64,000 bases of DNA from Roseovarius azorensis (GCF_900109455.1 NZ_FOAG01000006.1:124001-188000); one strand, 5' to 3'. Positions 17,311-25,985 are shown, counted from the stretch's first letter. Numbers and translations are program-made. Notes: generated by a model from the sequence alone, not told the origin.

Positions 17311-18165
17311 TCAGAGGCGGTTCCAGCCCTCGGGGATCAGATCGGGATTCGAGAGTCTGGGCGTGCCGAACCAGTTTTTCGGCGCGATCACCCGCTTGTC
17401 AGGACCGGGATTGAGCCACGCCCCCCACCATGAAAAGGTGGAGTTGGCGATCACGTGATGCGCGCAGCGGGACATGAGGTGCAGATCGAACGGGCCGCGC
17501 GCCTCGTCGTTGATGTCCACCACGACCTGTTCCTGTCCGAGGGCGAGGTTATCGCGTGCCCAGTCGGGATCGTTTGAGAAGATGAAGCAGGTCAGCGGTT
17601 GGCCAAGGTCGTACGCCAGCGTGGCAATCGCCTGCTGGTAGTATTCGGGCGGGCAGGCGACATAGCTGCCCGATGCCAGATAATCGCCGCGCCGGACATG
17701 AACCGAAACCGGGCAGGCGGCGTCGGCGATGCGCGCGGCCATGTTGGCATTGGCCGGGTCGAGCGGTGTGGTGAAGGTGAGATCCCTGCGCAAGCGCTCG
17801 AGGATGGGGGCAAAATAGTGCTCGGATTGCCAGTAGCCGTGCAGATAAGTGTTTCTGGGCAGGTCGAAGAAAGCGGGATCGAAGCCGAGGAACCTCTCGC
17901 GCCGAAAGCGCGGGTTGCGGCCAAAAAGCCGCCAGAGGCCATAACGCAGCAGCCCGTCGGATTTGGCGGGGGGCAGGGGCGGCTCTTCGGTGAAGCGCGT
18001 GCATTTGAAATGGCCGAAACAGTTGGCCCTGCCGCCACCCACGTAGCGGGTATCGAGTTGCAGTGCCACGCCAAGATGATCGGCAAGCGCACGACCTGCG
18101 GCATATTGAAAGAGCTGATTGCCCGCCCCTCCGAAAAGCCGCGAGATGATCCGCGCCTGGGTCAC
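17311..18165 (-). CDS. Alpha-1,2-fucosyltransferase (GT11 family)
   Basis: A 284-residue glycosyltransferase. GT11 marks are the N-terminal FGGAGNQLFQYAAGRALA, the GDP-fucose motif VSVHVRRGDYL and the C-terminal IANSTFSWWGAWLN. These enzymes add fucose in alpha-1,2 linkage to surface glycans. The GTG start overlaps the stop of the preceding GT25 gene (GTGA), so the two are coupled. No fucose-synthesis genes (gmd, fcl) are in the window. Confidence 0.92.
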   Translation of the reverse strand: MTQARIISRLFGGAGNQLFQYAAGRALADHLGVALQLDTRYVGGGRANCFGHFKCTRFTEEPPLPPAKSDGLLRYGLWRLFGRNPRFRRERFLGFDPAFFDLPRNTYLHGYWQSEHYFAPILERLRRDLTFTTPLDPANANMAARIADAACPVSVHVRRGDYLASGSYVACPPEYYQQAIATLAYDLGQPLTCFIFSNDPDWARDNLALGQEQVVVDINDEARGPFDLHLMSRCAHHVIANSTFSWWGAWLNPGPDKRVIAPKNWFGTPRLSNPDLIPEGWNRL

Positions 18166-18917
18166 GAAAAACCACTCCCGGGTTGCGCTGCACTGCGCTT
18201 TGAAAACTTCATTACGCGTCGTCGGTAGAAGCTGCGCGCAACTTCGCGAAACAGGCGTTGTCGGAGCGTCCTGGGGCGACCTTGAATGGTTGAACCCTCA
18301 AGCTGATCCGAGATGGTGCGAACGCCGGCGGGATAGATGACGCCCGGACGCAACCGGGTGTGCCAGTGACTTTGCACGAATGTATCGACGGGGCGATCGA
18401 AAACGTCGGACAGATGCAACAGATGCCGCGCGGCCTTCTGGCTTACAAGCTGGGTTGAGGCGCGCAGCGGCGTCACCACGGGTATGCTCAACATGCTCCC
18501 GGCGCGTGTGTCGATAAGGTTTCCCCTCTGGTGTGGCATCCGGTTCTGAAGCTGGATATAGCCGAGAGCGGCTATATGGGTCACGGCCAAGGACAAGGCG
18601 TGGCCAAAAATCTCGGTATCGAGCGCAACGTCGTCTTCGAGGATCAACCCGTAATCCAGATTGCGGCGCACGATCTCGGCCCAGATCTGGCGGTGGCTGA
18701 GAAAACAGCCGATCTCGCCAGCCCTGAGCGAAAAGGGGTAGGCAGGCGCGAAGAGGTCCGCGCCGACCGTCACGGCAAGGTCGGTAGAGGACATGGCGGC
18801 ACCATCGACGGCCGACCATATCTCGCCTGCCAGCCCGCAGGCCGCGAGAAGGGCGTGCGCATTGTCGCGCCGTGCTGTGGCACGCGCAAGATGCAGGACA
18901 AAGGCGTGCCCGTCCAT
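18162..18917 (-). CDS. Glycosyltransferase family 25 protein
   Basis: A 251-residue GT25 (LPS core / beta-galactosyl type) transferase. It opens with MDGHAFVLHLARATARRDN. The middle shows AGEIGCFLSHRQIWAEIV, then LILEDDVALDT, the EDD metal and sugar-nucleotide motif. The C-terminus is rich in arginine and lysine, as in membrane-associated members. The ATG at 18917 follows a gagga site and begins 5 bases after the aldehyde dehydrogenase stop; longer starts would overlap that gene. Confidence 0.88.
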   Translation of the reverse strand: MDGHAFVLHLARATARRDNAHALLAACGLAGEIWSAVDGAAMSSTDLAVTVGADLFAPAYPFSLRAGEIGCFLSHRQIWAEIVRRNLDYGLILEDDVALDTEIFGHALSLAVTHIAALGYIQLQNRMPHQRGNLIDTRAGSMLSIPVVTPLRASTQLVSQKAARHLLHLSDVFDRPVDTFVQSHWHTRLRPGVIYPAGVRTISDQLEGSTIQGRPRTLRQRLFREVARSFYRRRVMKFSKRSAAQPGSGFS

Positions 18918-18922
18918 TGTCC

Positions 18923-20365
18923 TCAGGCGTCCGGTGTCCAGCCCGAGACGGCCTTGACCTCGAGAAAATCCTCGATGCCCCATTTGCCGCCCTCGCGGCC
19001 GTGGCCGGATTGTTTCATCCCGCCAAAGGGCGAGCCCGCAGAGCGCGATTTGCCGTTCATTTCCACCATGCCCGAACGCAGCGCGCGCGCAAGGCGGTTG
19101 GCGCGGGCCGGGTCGCCGGTCTGAACATAGTTGGTCAGGCCATATGGCGTGTCATTGGCGATGGCGATGCCCTCTTCTTCGGTGTCGAAGGGGATGATCG
19201 AGAGCACGGGGCCAAAGATTTCCTCGCGAGCGATAGTCATGTCGTTGTTCACGTCGGCAAAGACCGTGGGTTTGACAAAAAATCCCCGGTTGAGGCCATC
19301 GGGCCGCCCTGTGCCGCCAGCGACGAGACGCGCGCCCTCGTCGATGCCTTGACGGATGAGATCCTGAATCTTGTTGAATTGCGTCTCGTTGACAACAGGG
19401 CCGATATGGCGGCCTGACTCGGACGAGGGGCCGACCTTGATCGACCGCGCCACTTCGGCGGCCTCTTCGACGGCACGGTCATAGCGCCCGCGTTCTACCA
19501 GCATCCGGGTGGGGGCGTTGCAGGACTGACCGGTGTTGTTCATGCAATGCAGCACGCCGCGCTTGACCGCCTTTTCATCGGCATCGGCAAAGATGAGGTT
19601 CGCGCCCTTGCCGCCCAGTTCCAGGCTGACGCGCTTGAGCGTGTCGGCGGCGGATTTCGAGATCAGTCTGCCCGCCCGGCTGGAGCCGGTAAAGCTGATC
19701 ATGTCCACATCGGGATGCGCGGTCAGTTGGCTGCCGACGCCCGCGCCATCGCCGTTGACGAGGTTGAATACGCCCTTGGGCAAACCCGCCGCGTCGACAA
19801 TCTCGGCAAAGATAAGCGCGTTGAGCGGTGATTCCTCGGAGGGTTTGAGGATCATTGTGCAGCCCGCCACCAGCCCGGCGATCACCTTGAGCGTGACCTG
19901 ATTCATCGGCCAGTTCCAGGGCGTTATCATGCCCACGACGCCAACGGCCTCGTGGATGATCCGGTCATTCGGGGCATGGTCGCCAAGGGGTTCATCGAAA
20001 GGGAAGTCACGCGCGGCCCGGATGAAATTCGAGATATGCCAGGTGCCTGCGCCGACCTGTTGTTCGCGCGACATGTCGATGGGGGCGCCCATCTCGAGGC
20101 TGATCGCCTGTGCCAGATCTTCGGTGCGGGTCTTGTAGACCTCTAGAATTTTCTCGGCAAAGGCGATACGCTCGGCAGGTGGCGTCGTCATCCATGCCGG
20201 GAATGCGGCGCGGGCGGCGGCGACGGCGGCGTCGGTATCGGCCTGTCCACCAAGCGAAATGATCGCGCAGGGTTCTTCGGTCGAGGGGTTTATAACGACG
20301 TGGTCGTTGGCCGTAGAGGGCTTGACCCAAGCGCCGTTGATGTAGAACTGACGTTTCCCGATCAT
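18923..20365 (-). CDS. NAD(P)-dependent aldehyde dehydrogenase
   Basis: A 480-residue aldehyde dehydrogenase that oxidises an aldehyde to the acid. Catalytic residues are all present: Asn151 (ITPWNWPMNQ), Lys174 (LKPSEESP), Glu249 (LELGGKGAN) and Cys282 (NTGQSCNAPTRM). The aggaggt site before the ATG at 20365 is very strong and decides the start. The substrate is not evident. Two glycosyltransferase genes follow almost without a gap, an unusual partnership, and a divergent peroxiredoxin gene lies upstream. Confidence 0.92.
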   Translation of the reverse strand: MIGKRQFYINGAWVKPSTANDHVVINPSTEEPCAIISLGGQADTDAAVAAARAAFPAWMTTPPAERIAFAEKILEVYKTRTEDLAQAISLEMGAPIDMSREQQVGAGTWHISNFIRAARDFPFDEPLGDHAPNDRIIHEAVGVVGMITPWNWPMNQVTLKVIAGLVAGCTMILKPSEESPLNALIFAEIVDAAGLPKGVFNLVNGDGAGVGSQLTAHPDVDMISFTGSSRAGRLISKSAADTLKRVSLELGGKGANLIFADADEKAVKRGVLHCMNNTGQSCNAPTRMLVERGRYDRAVEEAAEVARSIKVGPSSESGRHIGPVVNETQFNKIQDLIRQGIDEGARLVAGGTGRPDGLNRGFFVKPTVFADVNNDMTIAREEIFGPVLSIIPFDTEEEGIAIANDTPYGLTNYVQTGDPARANRLARALRSGMVEMNGKSRSAGSPFGGMKQSGHGREGGKWGIEDFLEVKAVSGWTPDA

Positions 20366-20498
20366 GGTGTTGACCTCCTGCAATTTGGCGGCACTGTGTC
20401 AGGGGTGATGGCGACCTGCAAGGTTGGAAATCGAGAGATGATGGAAGATTTGATCAGATTACTGCCGGTGGATGAACAATGCGACAAAGGAGACTGAC

Positions 20499-21152
20499 AT
20501 GGGCCTGCGTATCAATGACATGGTTCCCGATCTGAAGGTCGAGACCGATATGGGGACATTTTCGCTGCATGACTGGATCGGGGACAGCTGGGCGATCCTG
20601 TTCTCGCATCCCAAGGATTTCACGCCCGTCTGCACCACTGAATTCGGGGCGGTGGCGCGGCTGGAGGGAGAGTGGGAGAAACGCGGCTGCAAGGTGATCG
20701 GCGTTTCGGTGGACGGAATCGAGGATCACAAGAAGTGGAAGGCCGATATCGAAAAGGTAGGCGGTGTGGCGCCTGAGTTTCCGATCATCGCCGATGATGG
20801 GCTGGCTGTCTCAAAGGCCTTTGACATGCTGCCCGCAGAGGCCTACCTGCCCGACGGGCGCACGCCCGCCGACAGCGCCACGGTGCGTTCGGTCTTTATC
20901 ATCGGGCCGGACAAGCAGCTCAAGCTCAGCATGACCTATCCGATGACGGTGGGTCGCAATTTCGCCGAGGTTCTGCGCGCGCTCGATGCGTTGCAGACAA
21001 CGGTGCGGCATGGCGTGGCGACGCCCGCGGACTGGACCGTGGGGCAGGATGTGATCATCCCCGCGACGGTCAACGATGCCGATGCGACTGCGAAATTCGG
21101 CAAGTTTGAGAAGGTGCTACCCTATCTGCGCAGGACTAGCCTGCCGGGGTAG
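20499..21152 (+). CDS. 1-Cys peroxiredoxin (Prx6 type)
   Basis: A 217-residue thiol peroxidase that reduces hydrogen peroxide and alkyl peroxides. The peroxidatic cysteine is Cys45 in SHPKDFTPVCTTEFG. The C-terminal dimerisation extension with PYLRRTSLPG is typical of the Prx6 group, and no resolving cysteine is present in the usual place. The start is fixed by the aaggag site. It is divergent from the aldehyde dehydrogenase with a 133-base shared upstream region. Confidence 0.93.
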   Translation: MGLRINDMVPDLKVETDMGTFSLHDWIGDSWAILFSHPKDFTPVCTTEFGAVARLEGEWEKRGCKVIGVSVDGIEDHKKWKADIEKVGGVAPEFPIIADDGLAVSKAFDMLPAEAYLPDGRTPADSATVRSVFIIGPDKQLKLSMTYPMTVGRNFAEVLRALDALQTTVRHGVATPADWTVGQDVIIPATVNDADATAKFGKFEKVLPYLRRTSLPG

Positions 21153-21162
21153 GAAGGGGTTG

Positions 21163-21188
21163 GAGGCCGGGGTGAACCCCGGCCTACG
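21163..21188. repeat. Hairpin repeat GGCCGGGGT-GA-ACCCCGGCC, copy A
   Basis: A 9-base perfect stem (21165-21173 with 21176-21184) with a two-base spacer, followed by TACG. It lies between the convergent peroxiredoxin and methyltransferase genes and covers the last base of the latter's stop codon. An almost identical copy is at 48173. It is a likely bidirectional terminator or mobile palindrome. Confidence 0.65.
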
Positions 21189-21795
21189 GGATGTGCGTGG
21201 CACGTCGGAAAACCGCCATCTGGCTAGCCCCGCCGAAGGTGGGATGCGTGCCGCCTATGTCATGGCAACTGACGTCATAGCCATGGCGCACGGCAATGCC
21301 TGTGGCCCATCGGGCAAATCTGTCGCGTCCCCATTCAAAGTGATGTCCCGGATGGCGATAGCGGTGCGCGGGTACGCCCAGCACCGGGTTGAAATCGGCG
21401 TTGGGCGTGGTGATGATCGCGTGGGCGGGCAGCATGTCGGCGAAGAGCGCGTGTTCCAGCCGGTTGAGATCGGCGGGTCGCAGATGTTCGATGGTCTCCA
21501 CGAGGCAGGCGCAATCGTAGCCGCGCAGCTTGGGGTGTGCGGCAGTTATCGAGGCATGGGCCAGTTGCACCTTGCCTCGGACGTCTCGCGGCAGCGCCCC
21601 AAGGCGGGCTTGCAGCGTGCTGAGCGATGCAAGGTCGATGTCCAGCCCGGTCAGGCGGGTGATCCGTGGTAGGGGCGCCAGCCGCAGGATCAGGTCGCCA
21701 TCGCCGCAGCCCAGATCGAGCAGGGTTCGTGCGCCGGTCTGTGTGATGGCCCGGATCACGGCCTCCAGCCGGTCGCGATGCAGGGGCGTGGTCAT
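21184..21795 (-). CDS. Stand-alone Hen1-like RNA 3'-terminal 2'-O-methyltransferase
   Basis: A 203-residue class I SAM methyltransferase. The SAM loop is LLDLGCGDGDL. The metal-binding set of Hen1 enzymes is present: Glu100, Glu103 and His104 in CLVETIEHL, and His151 in PGHHFEWGRDRF, together with the TTPNADFN strand. Hen1 enzymes methylate the 3'-terminal ribose of RNA. In bacteria Hen1 usually has an extra N-terminal domain and works with the repair enzyme Pnkp; both are missing here. The ATG overlaps the stop of the upstream methyltransferase (ATGA). The RNA target is unknown. Confidence 0.75.
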   Translation of the reverse strand: MTTPLHRDRLEAVIRAITQTGARTLLDLGCGDGDLILRLAPLPRITRLTGLDIDLASLSTLQARLGALPRDVRGKVQLAHASITAAHPKLRGYDCACLVETIEHLRPADLNRLEHALFADMLPAHAIITTPNADFNPVLGVPAHRYRHPGHHFEWGRDRFARWATGIAVRHGYDVSCHDIGGTHPTFGGASQMAVFRRATHIP

Positions 21796-22448
21796 GCGGC
21801 GGGCTTCTGCATCAGGACCACATCGTTGGCCGGTATGGTGCAGGACCAGCCGTGCGCCTGTGCGATCTGCCTGAATGTCCCGGCGCGGTAGAACACCACA
21901 TGCGTAGGATCCTTGCGGTAATGCCAGGCTCCGAAACGCGAGTCCTCGGTCTGAAAGCAGGTCATCACCGCCAGCCACCCACCGTGATTGAGCATTGCGC
22001 CCAGCCGGTCGAATTCGTCGGCGGGGTGGTGAAAATGCTCTGCTGTCTCGGTGCAGGTGATGAAGTCGTAGCGGTTCGTCAGTGGTGCGGGATCGGGATG
22101 AAAGAACGGATCATAGAGCGCCATGCGATAGCCTGCCTCGGTCAGCATGGCGGCAAGAGCGGGGCCGGGGCCACAGCCATAATCCAGTCCGCGCATCCCG
22201 GCCGTCAGCAGCGGCAGCAGTGGATCGGCGAGCCGTGACAGGAACCGGCGGTAGCCCGGATCGTGGATCTGGTTCTCGTGATGCAGGTAATGGGCGTGTT
22301 CCTGGGCCTTGTCGGGAAAATGCGCGGGATCGAGGCCCGTCGCCTCACAGCGGTCGCAGCGCCAATAGGCGCGCCCGTCGAACCGTCCGAAATGACGGGG
22401 ACCCGCGGCGCGGCAGACCGGGCAGGCGGGGGCTGTGGTGGACGTCAT
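21792..22448 (-). CDS. SAM-dependent methyltransferase with N-terminal zinc ribbon
   Basis: A 218-residue protein. CPVC (residues 9-12) and CDRC (31-34) form a zinc ribbon, followed by a Methyltransf_23-type domain: GLDYGCGPGPALAAML for SAM and DFITCTETAEHFHHP after it. The DPTHVVFY segment is conserved in this group, which includes enzymes of sugar, lipid and hypothetical substrates. It is the first gene of a pair with the Hen1-like enzyme. The substrate cannot be deduced. Confidence 0.82.
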   Translation of the reverse strand: MTSTTAPACPVCRAAGPRHFGRFDGRAYWRCDRCEATGLDPAHFPDKAQEHAHYLHHENQIHDPGYRRFLSRLADPLLPLLTAGMRGLDYGCGPGPALAAMLTEAGYRMALYDPFFHPDPAPLTNRYDFITCTETAEHFHHPADEFDRLGAMLNHGGWLAVMTCFQTEDSRFGAWHYRKDPTHVVFYRAGTFRQIAQAHGWSCTIPANDVVLMQKPAA

Positions 22449-22614
22449 GCGGGTGAGGTTTAAAGCATTTCCGGGGAATTGCCAGATGGGACGGCGCTCT
22501 TGGGACGAGAGGTCATTCGGTCACGCAGGATGATGACAGGCAGGAACCGGGCCGGCATGGACAGGCGCGCGGATATTGCCTAAGCCTGTGGGCGTGAGGC
22601 AGAGCGAGGACGCA

Positions 22615-23649
22615 ATGAACCGGCGCAAACCCTTTGAGATCAATGGCGGGGCGGTGATGCCGGGGACGCGGGCGCGGGTGGATATCCCGGTCAGTACGTT
22701 GTCCAATCACACGCCGGTCAACCTGTCGGTCGAGGTGCTGCACGGGCGGCGACCGGGTCCTGTGCTGTTCGTGTCGGCGGCGATCCACGGGGACGAGGTG
22801 ATCGGGGTCGAGATCATGCGCCGCCTGTTGCGTGCCGCCCCGCTCAGGACCATGGCGGGCACGTTGCTGGCGGTCCCCATCGTCAACACTTTCGGGTTTC
22901 TTGGTCATTCACGCTATCTGCCTGACCGGCGCGATCTGAATCGGGTGTTTCCGGGGGTGAGCGAGGGGTCGATGGCCTCGCAACTGGCGCATATCTTCAT
23001 GACGCAGGTTGTGGCACGGGCCGATGTCGGGGTCGATCTGCATTCGGCGGCGATCCATCGCACCAACCTGCCGCAGATCCGCCTGACGCCGGGCAATGCG
23101 CGACTGGAGGAGTTGGGCAGGGCGTTCGGCGCGCCGGTGATGATGGAGTCAAAGCTGCGCGAGGGGTCATTGCGCATGGCGGCCGAGACGGCGGGGGTGG
23201 ATGTGCTGCTCTATGAGGGCGGTGAGGGGTTGCGGTTCGACGAATTTGCGGTGCGCGCCGGGGTGAGCGGTATCCTGCGGGTCATGCACCATCTGAAGAT
23301 GATCGGCGGCAAGGGGGTGCCGAAGGCGCATGGCGTGCCGGTGCGCGCCGCGCGCTCGACTTGGTACCGGGCGCCGCGCGGAGGGCTGTTCCGGGGGTAT
23401 CTGGCGCTTGGCGATGCGGTGCAACCGGGCACGGTGCTGGGTGCGGTGGCCAATGCCTTTGGCGATGTCGAGACCGAACTGGTAGCCGATGTGACCGGCA
23501 TCATCATCGGGCGCAGCAATCTGCCAGTGGTCTATGAGGGGGATGCGCTGTTTCATGTGGCCGAGACCGCCCGCGCCGAGGCGGCGGCAGAGGGGATCAG
23601 CGCGCATCTCGAGGCCGCGCCGCTCTTTGACGAGGACGAGATCATCTGA
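22615..23649 (+). CDS. Succinylglutamate desuccinylase / aspartoacylase family protein
   Basis: A 344-residue zinc carboxypeptidase-like deacylase. The zinc ligands are His58 and Glu61 (AAIHGDEVIG) and His143 (VDLHSAAIH). RRDLNRVFPG is the substrate-binding segment, and a C-terminal beta domain follows. Members remove acyl groups from amino acids such as N-acetylaspartate, N-succinylglutamate or ectoine precursors; none is favoured by context. A gagga site supports the ATG at 22615. Its TGA shares a base with the next ATG. Confidence 0.88.
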   Translation: MNRRKPFEINGGAVMPGTRARVDIPVSTLSNHTPVNLSVEVLHGRRPGPVLFVSAAIHGDEVIGVEIMRRLLRAAPLRTMAGTLLAVPIVNTFGFLGHSRYLPDRRDLNRVFPGVSEGSMASQLAHIFMTQVVARADVGVDLHSAAIHRTNLPQIRLTPGNARLEELGRAFGAPVMMESKLREGSLRMAAETAGVDVLLYEGGEGLRFDEFAVRAGVSGILRVMHHLKMIGGKGVPKAHGVPVRAARSTWYRAPRGGLFRGYLALGDAVQPGTVLGAVANAFGDVETELVADVTGIIIGRSNLPVVYEGDALFHVAETARAEAAAEGISAHLEAAPLFDEDEII

Positions 23650-24362
23650 TGGCAGAACCAAGACGCACAATCGATATCAACGACATCGCGTTCGGAATCA
23701 TCCACACGCGGATGAGGCTGCATTTCATGGCCACCCCCAAGGGTGACCGAAGCGCGGTCAAATATTTTGTAATCGGCCATCCAAGAACCGGCACCACAAC
23801 GATGCACAAGCTGTTTGAGGCCAACGGGATCAACAGTTTTCACGATTCGCGCGACTGGCAGACCGGCAGATACGACGCGTTCTCGGATTTCGGGCAAGTG
23901 CGACCTGTCGCGGCCTATGACCGGGTCTATCCCAATGCGCGGTTCATCCTGAATTTCAGACCACTGCGTCATTATCTCAACAGCATCGCCACACATCATC
24001 AAAAGGTATTCAGCGTGCAGAATTTCATTAATGAAGCCCTGCGGCGGGCTGACTATTTCGCATGGGCGCTGGAGTATTTCCGAGGGCGGGACAATTTCAT
24101 CGCAGTGAATATCGAAGCGCCGGGAGCTGTTGCCGCAGTGGCGGATTTTTGCGGCTTTGCCGTGAAAGAACCGCCCGGCGGCGCGGTCAACAATGTCTCG
24201 AACCGGCCCAGATTCGCGCAGAACGCCGCCAATATCCAGGCCGCGCTGGAGGCGCTGGATATCGTCGAAGAGGCCGGGCGCGGTGTGCTGGTCTCGAAGT
24301 TGCACGGCACGCGGCAGGACACGCTGCGGGCCGCGCGCGATACGCTGCGGGTGGTGGAGTGA
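23649..24362 (+). CDS. Sulfotransferase-like protein
   Basis: A 237-residue protein with the 5' PAPS-binding loop YFVIGHPRTGTTTMHKLFE near residues 40-58 and an FILNFRPLRHYLNS segment like the 3' phosphate loop of sulfotransferases. It probably transfers sulfate to a metabolite or glycan, or is a related P-loop protein. Its base composition looks less GC-rich than its neighbours. It is coupled to the deacylase upstream (TGATG) and ends directly against the convergent membrane-protein gene. Confidence 0.75.
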   Translation: MAEPRRTIDINDIAFGIIHTRMRLHFMATPKGDRSAVKYFVIGHPRTGTTTMHKLFEANGINSFHDSRDWQTGRYDAFSDFGQVRPVAAYDRVYPNARFILNFRPLRHYLNSIATHHQKVFSVQNFINEALRRADYFAWALEYFRGRDNFIAVNIEAPGAVAAVADFCGFAVKEPPGGAVNNVSNRPRFAQNAANIQAALEALDIVEEAGRGVLVSKLHGTRQDTLRAARDTLRVVE

Positions 24363-25046
24363 TCAGGTCACCTGAGCGGCGTTGCGGGGCCGCAAAAAGA
24401 TCGACAGCGTCAGCAGGCTGAAGACAAGCTCGTAGGTTTCCCATTTGGTCATCAGCGGCACCGCCATGATCACGATGGTAGCGACAAGACCGAGGATCAT
24501 GTGACGGGTATCGGCGACCGGAATCGCCAGGCGATCCGCCAGTTGACGCAGCCGCGCCACGCGGGTGTAGAGCAGCGGCAGGACCAGCAGGTAGAGCAGG
24601 ATCACCACCGACAGCCCGCCGCCGAACACGGTCTTGACCAGCTTGACATCGCCGATCACCAGGTTGTGCAGATTGGTTTCCTGCTGGGCGTTGTTTTCGA
24701 GAAAGAACTCGCTGGCCTCCCAGTTGAACAGGCGGTAGCCCCAGGAGATTTCCTCGCCCGCGCCGAAAATGAAGAGAAGGCCGTAGAATCCGGTAATCAG
24801 CGCCGCCGCCTTGCCACGCCGCGCCCAAAGCACGCCAGCATTGCGCAGGAGCACCAGCGCCGACAGCAACAGGCAGACCGCCGTTCCCCATTCGACCGGC
24901 CCATCCTCGATGGCAAATCCGGTGCGGAATTCCTCGTGCAGGCCAATGACGTAATAGGCGATGGTGAAGATCAGGCTGGCATAGGCCAGACCGAAAAGCA
25001 CGACATCGGCATGGCTGAGATTGGAGCGTTCGTTGAGGCGGAGCAT
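24363..25046 (-). CDS. Uncharacterised membrane protein, GEEISWG family, paralogue 1
   Basis: A 227-residue protein with about six predicted membrane helices. Conserved blocks shared with the two genes that follow are IEDGPVEWGTA before helix 2, FGAGEEISWGYRLFNWE at the end of helix 3, ENNAQQETNLHNL in the loop after it, and KWETYELVFSLLTLSIFL at the C-terminus. The acidic GEE pair in or at the membrane and the invariant ETNLHNL loop look like an active or metal-binding site. I do not recognise a named family or function. It is third in the tandem set in the direction of transcription. A 17-base tandem repeat lies upstream. Confidence 0.8.
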   Translation of the reverse strand: MLRLNERSNLSHADVVLFGLAYASLIFTIAYYVIGLHEEFRTGFAIEDGPVEWGTAVCLLLSALVLLRNAGVLWARRGKAAALITGFYGLLFIFGAGEEISWGYRLFNWEASEFFLENNAQQETNLHNLVIGDVKLVKTVFGGGLSVVILLYLLVLPLLYTRVARLRQLADRLAIPVADTRHMILGLVATIVIMAVPLMTKWETYELVFSLLTLSIFLRPRNAAQVT

Positions 25047-25080
25047 GTCTTGGGCCTTTGGCAGATCAGGGTGATGGCAC

Positions 25081-25114
25081 GCGGTTACAGCATGTGCGCG
25101 GTTACAGCATGTGC
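25081..25114. repeat. Two perfect tandem copies of a 17-base unit
   Basis: GCGGTTACAGCATGTGC occurs twice in direct succession (25081-25097, 25098-25114), between membrane paralogues 1 and 2. It begins 35 bases upstream of the paralogue 1 start. It could be a recent duplication or paired regulator sites. Confidence 0.85.
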
Positions 25115-25157
25115 GCGGGTGCATCAAGCGGGTGCGGTTTCATGCGTTCTGCCGAGG

Positions 25158-25877
25158 TCACCTTTGGGGAGCATGCGCGGGTTGACGTTCTGATTTCGAC
25201 CTCGCGTGACGGGCGCGTCCGAAGACATGGGCGTTCTGCGGGTAGAGAAAGATCGACAGCGCGACGAGGCTGAAGATGAACTCGTAGACCTCCCATTTGC
25301 GTTGCAGGTCGACCAGCGCGATCACCCCCGAGGCCAGCAGCACCAGAACGGCATGGCGGTAGCCCGCGACGGGAATGGCCCAGTGGTCGGCGGTCTTTGC
25401 AACGGCGGGCATACGTTTGTAGATCAGAGTCAGCCCCACCAGCCAGAGCAGAAGCACCAGTGTCAGGATATTGCCGAACAGCACTTTGACCAGCTTTACC
25501 TCGCCGATCTTGAGATTATGCAGGTTGGTTTCCTCGCGGTGGCTGTTTTCGGTAAAGAATTCGCCGGCTTCCCAGCCGACGATGCGCTGCCCCCAGGAGA
25601 TTTCCTCGCCTGAGGCAAAGAAGAAGAGAAGCGCACCAAGCGCCATGATGGCCATTGCCGGTTTGCGCCCTGCACGGGCAAATCTGGCCGCATGTCGGGC
25701 TAGCACCAGGAAGGAAATGAAAAGAAGGATTGCTGTCGCCCATTCGGCGGGGCCGTCCTCGATCGCATAGACCGTATGGAAAAAATCCGTGCGCAGGAAA
25801 TGAAAGATGACAAGCGCGGTGATGTTAGCTGCGACGAGCGGCAGCAGAACACGGTCAAGAGGGGCATTGGCGGGCAT
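25158..25877 (-). CDS. Uncharacterised membrane protein, GEEISWG family, paralogue 2
   Basis: A 239-residue paralogue with about six membrane helices and the same blocks: IEDGPAEWATA, ASGEEISWGQRIVGWE, ENSHREETNLHNL and KWEVYEFIFSLVALSIFL. A charged tail (FGRARHARSKSERQ) after the last helix is not found in the other two. Upstream (25878-25985) is an AT-rich stretch that could carry its own promoter. No function is known; the strict conservation of the GEE and ETNLHNL blocks argues against simple decay. Confidence 0.8.
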   Translation of the reverse strand: MPANAPLDRVLLPLVAANITALVIFHFLRTDFFHTVYAIEDGPAEWATAILLFISFLVLARHAARFARAGRKPAMAIMALGALLFFFASGEEISWGQRIVGWEAGEFFTENSHREETNLHNLKIGEVKLVKVLFGNILTLVLLLWLVGLTLIYKRMPAVAKTADHWAIPVAGYRHAVLVLLASGVIALVDLQRKWEVYEFIFSLVALSIFLYPQNAHVFGRARHARSKSERQPAHAPQR

Positions 25878-25985
25878 TGGAGGGATCGGGCCTTTACGAA
25901 ACTGTTACTTCAATTTCATTGTTATGTCACAAATACCCCTCTGGCCAGTGCCGGAACGCGGGCCTTCCCGAATGTGATCGTGGTC

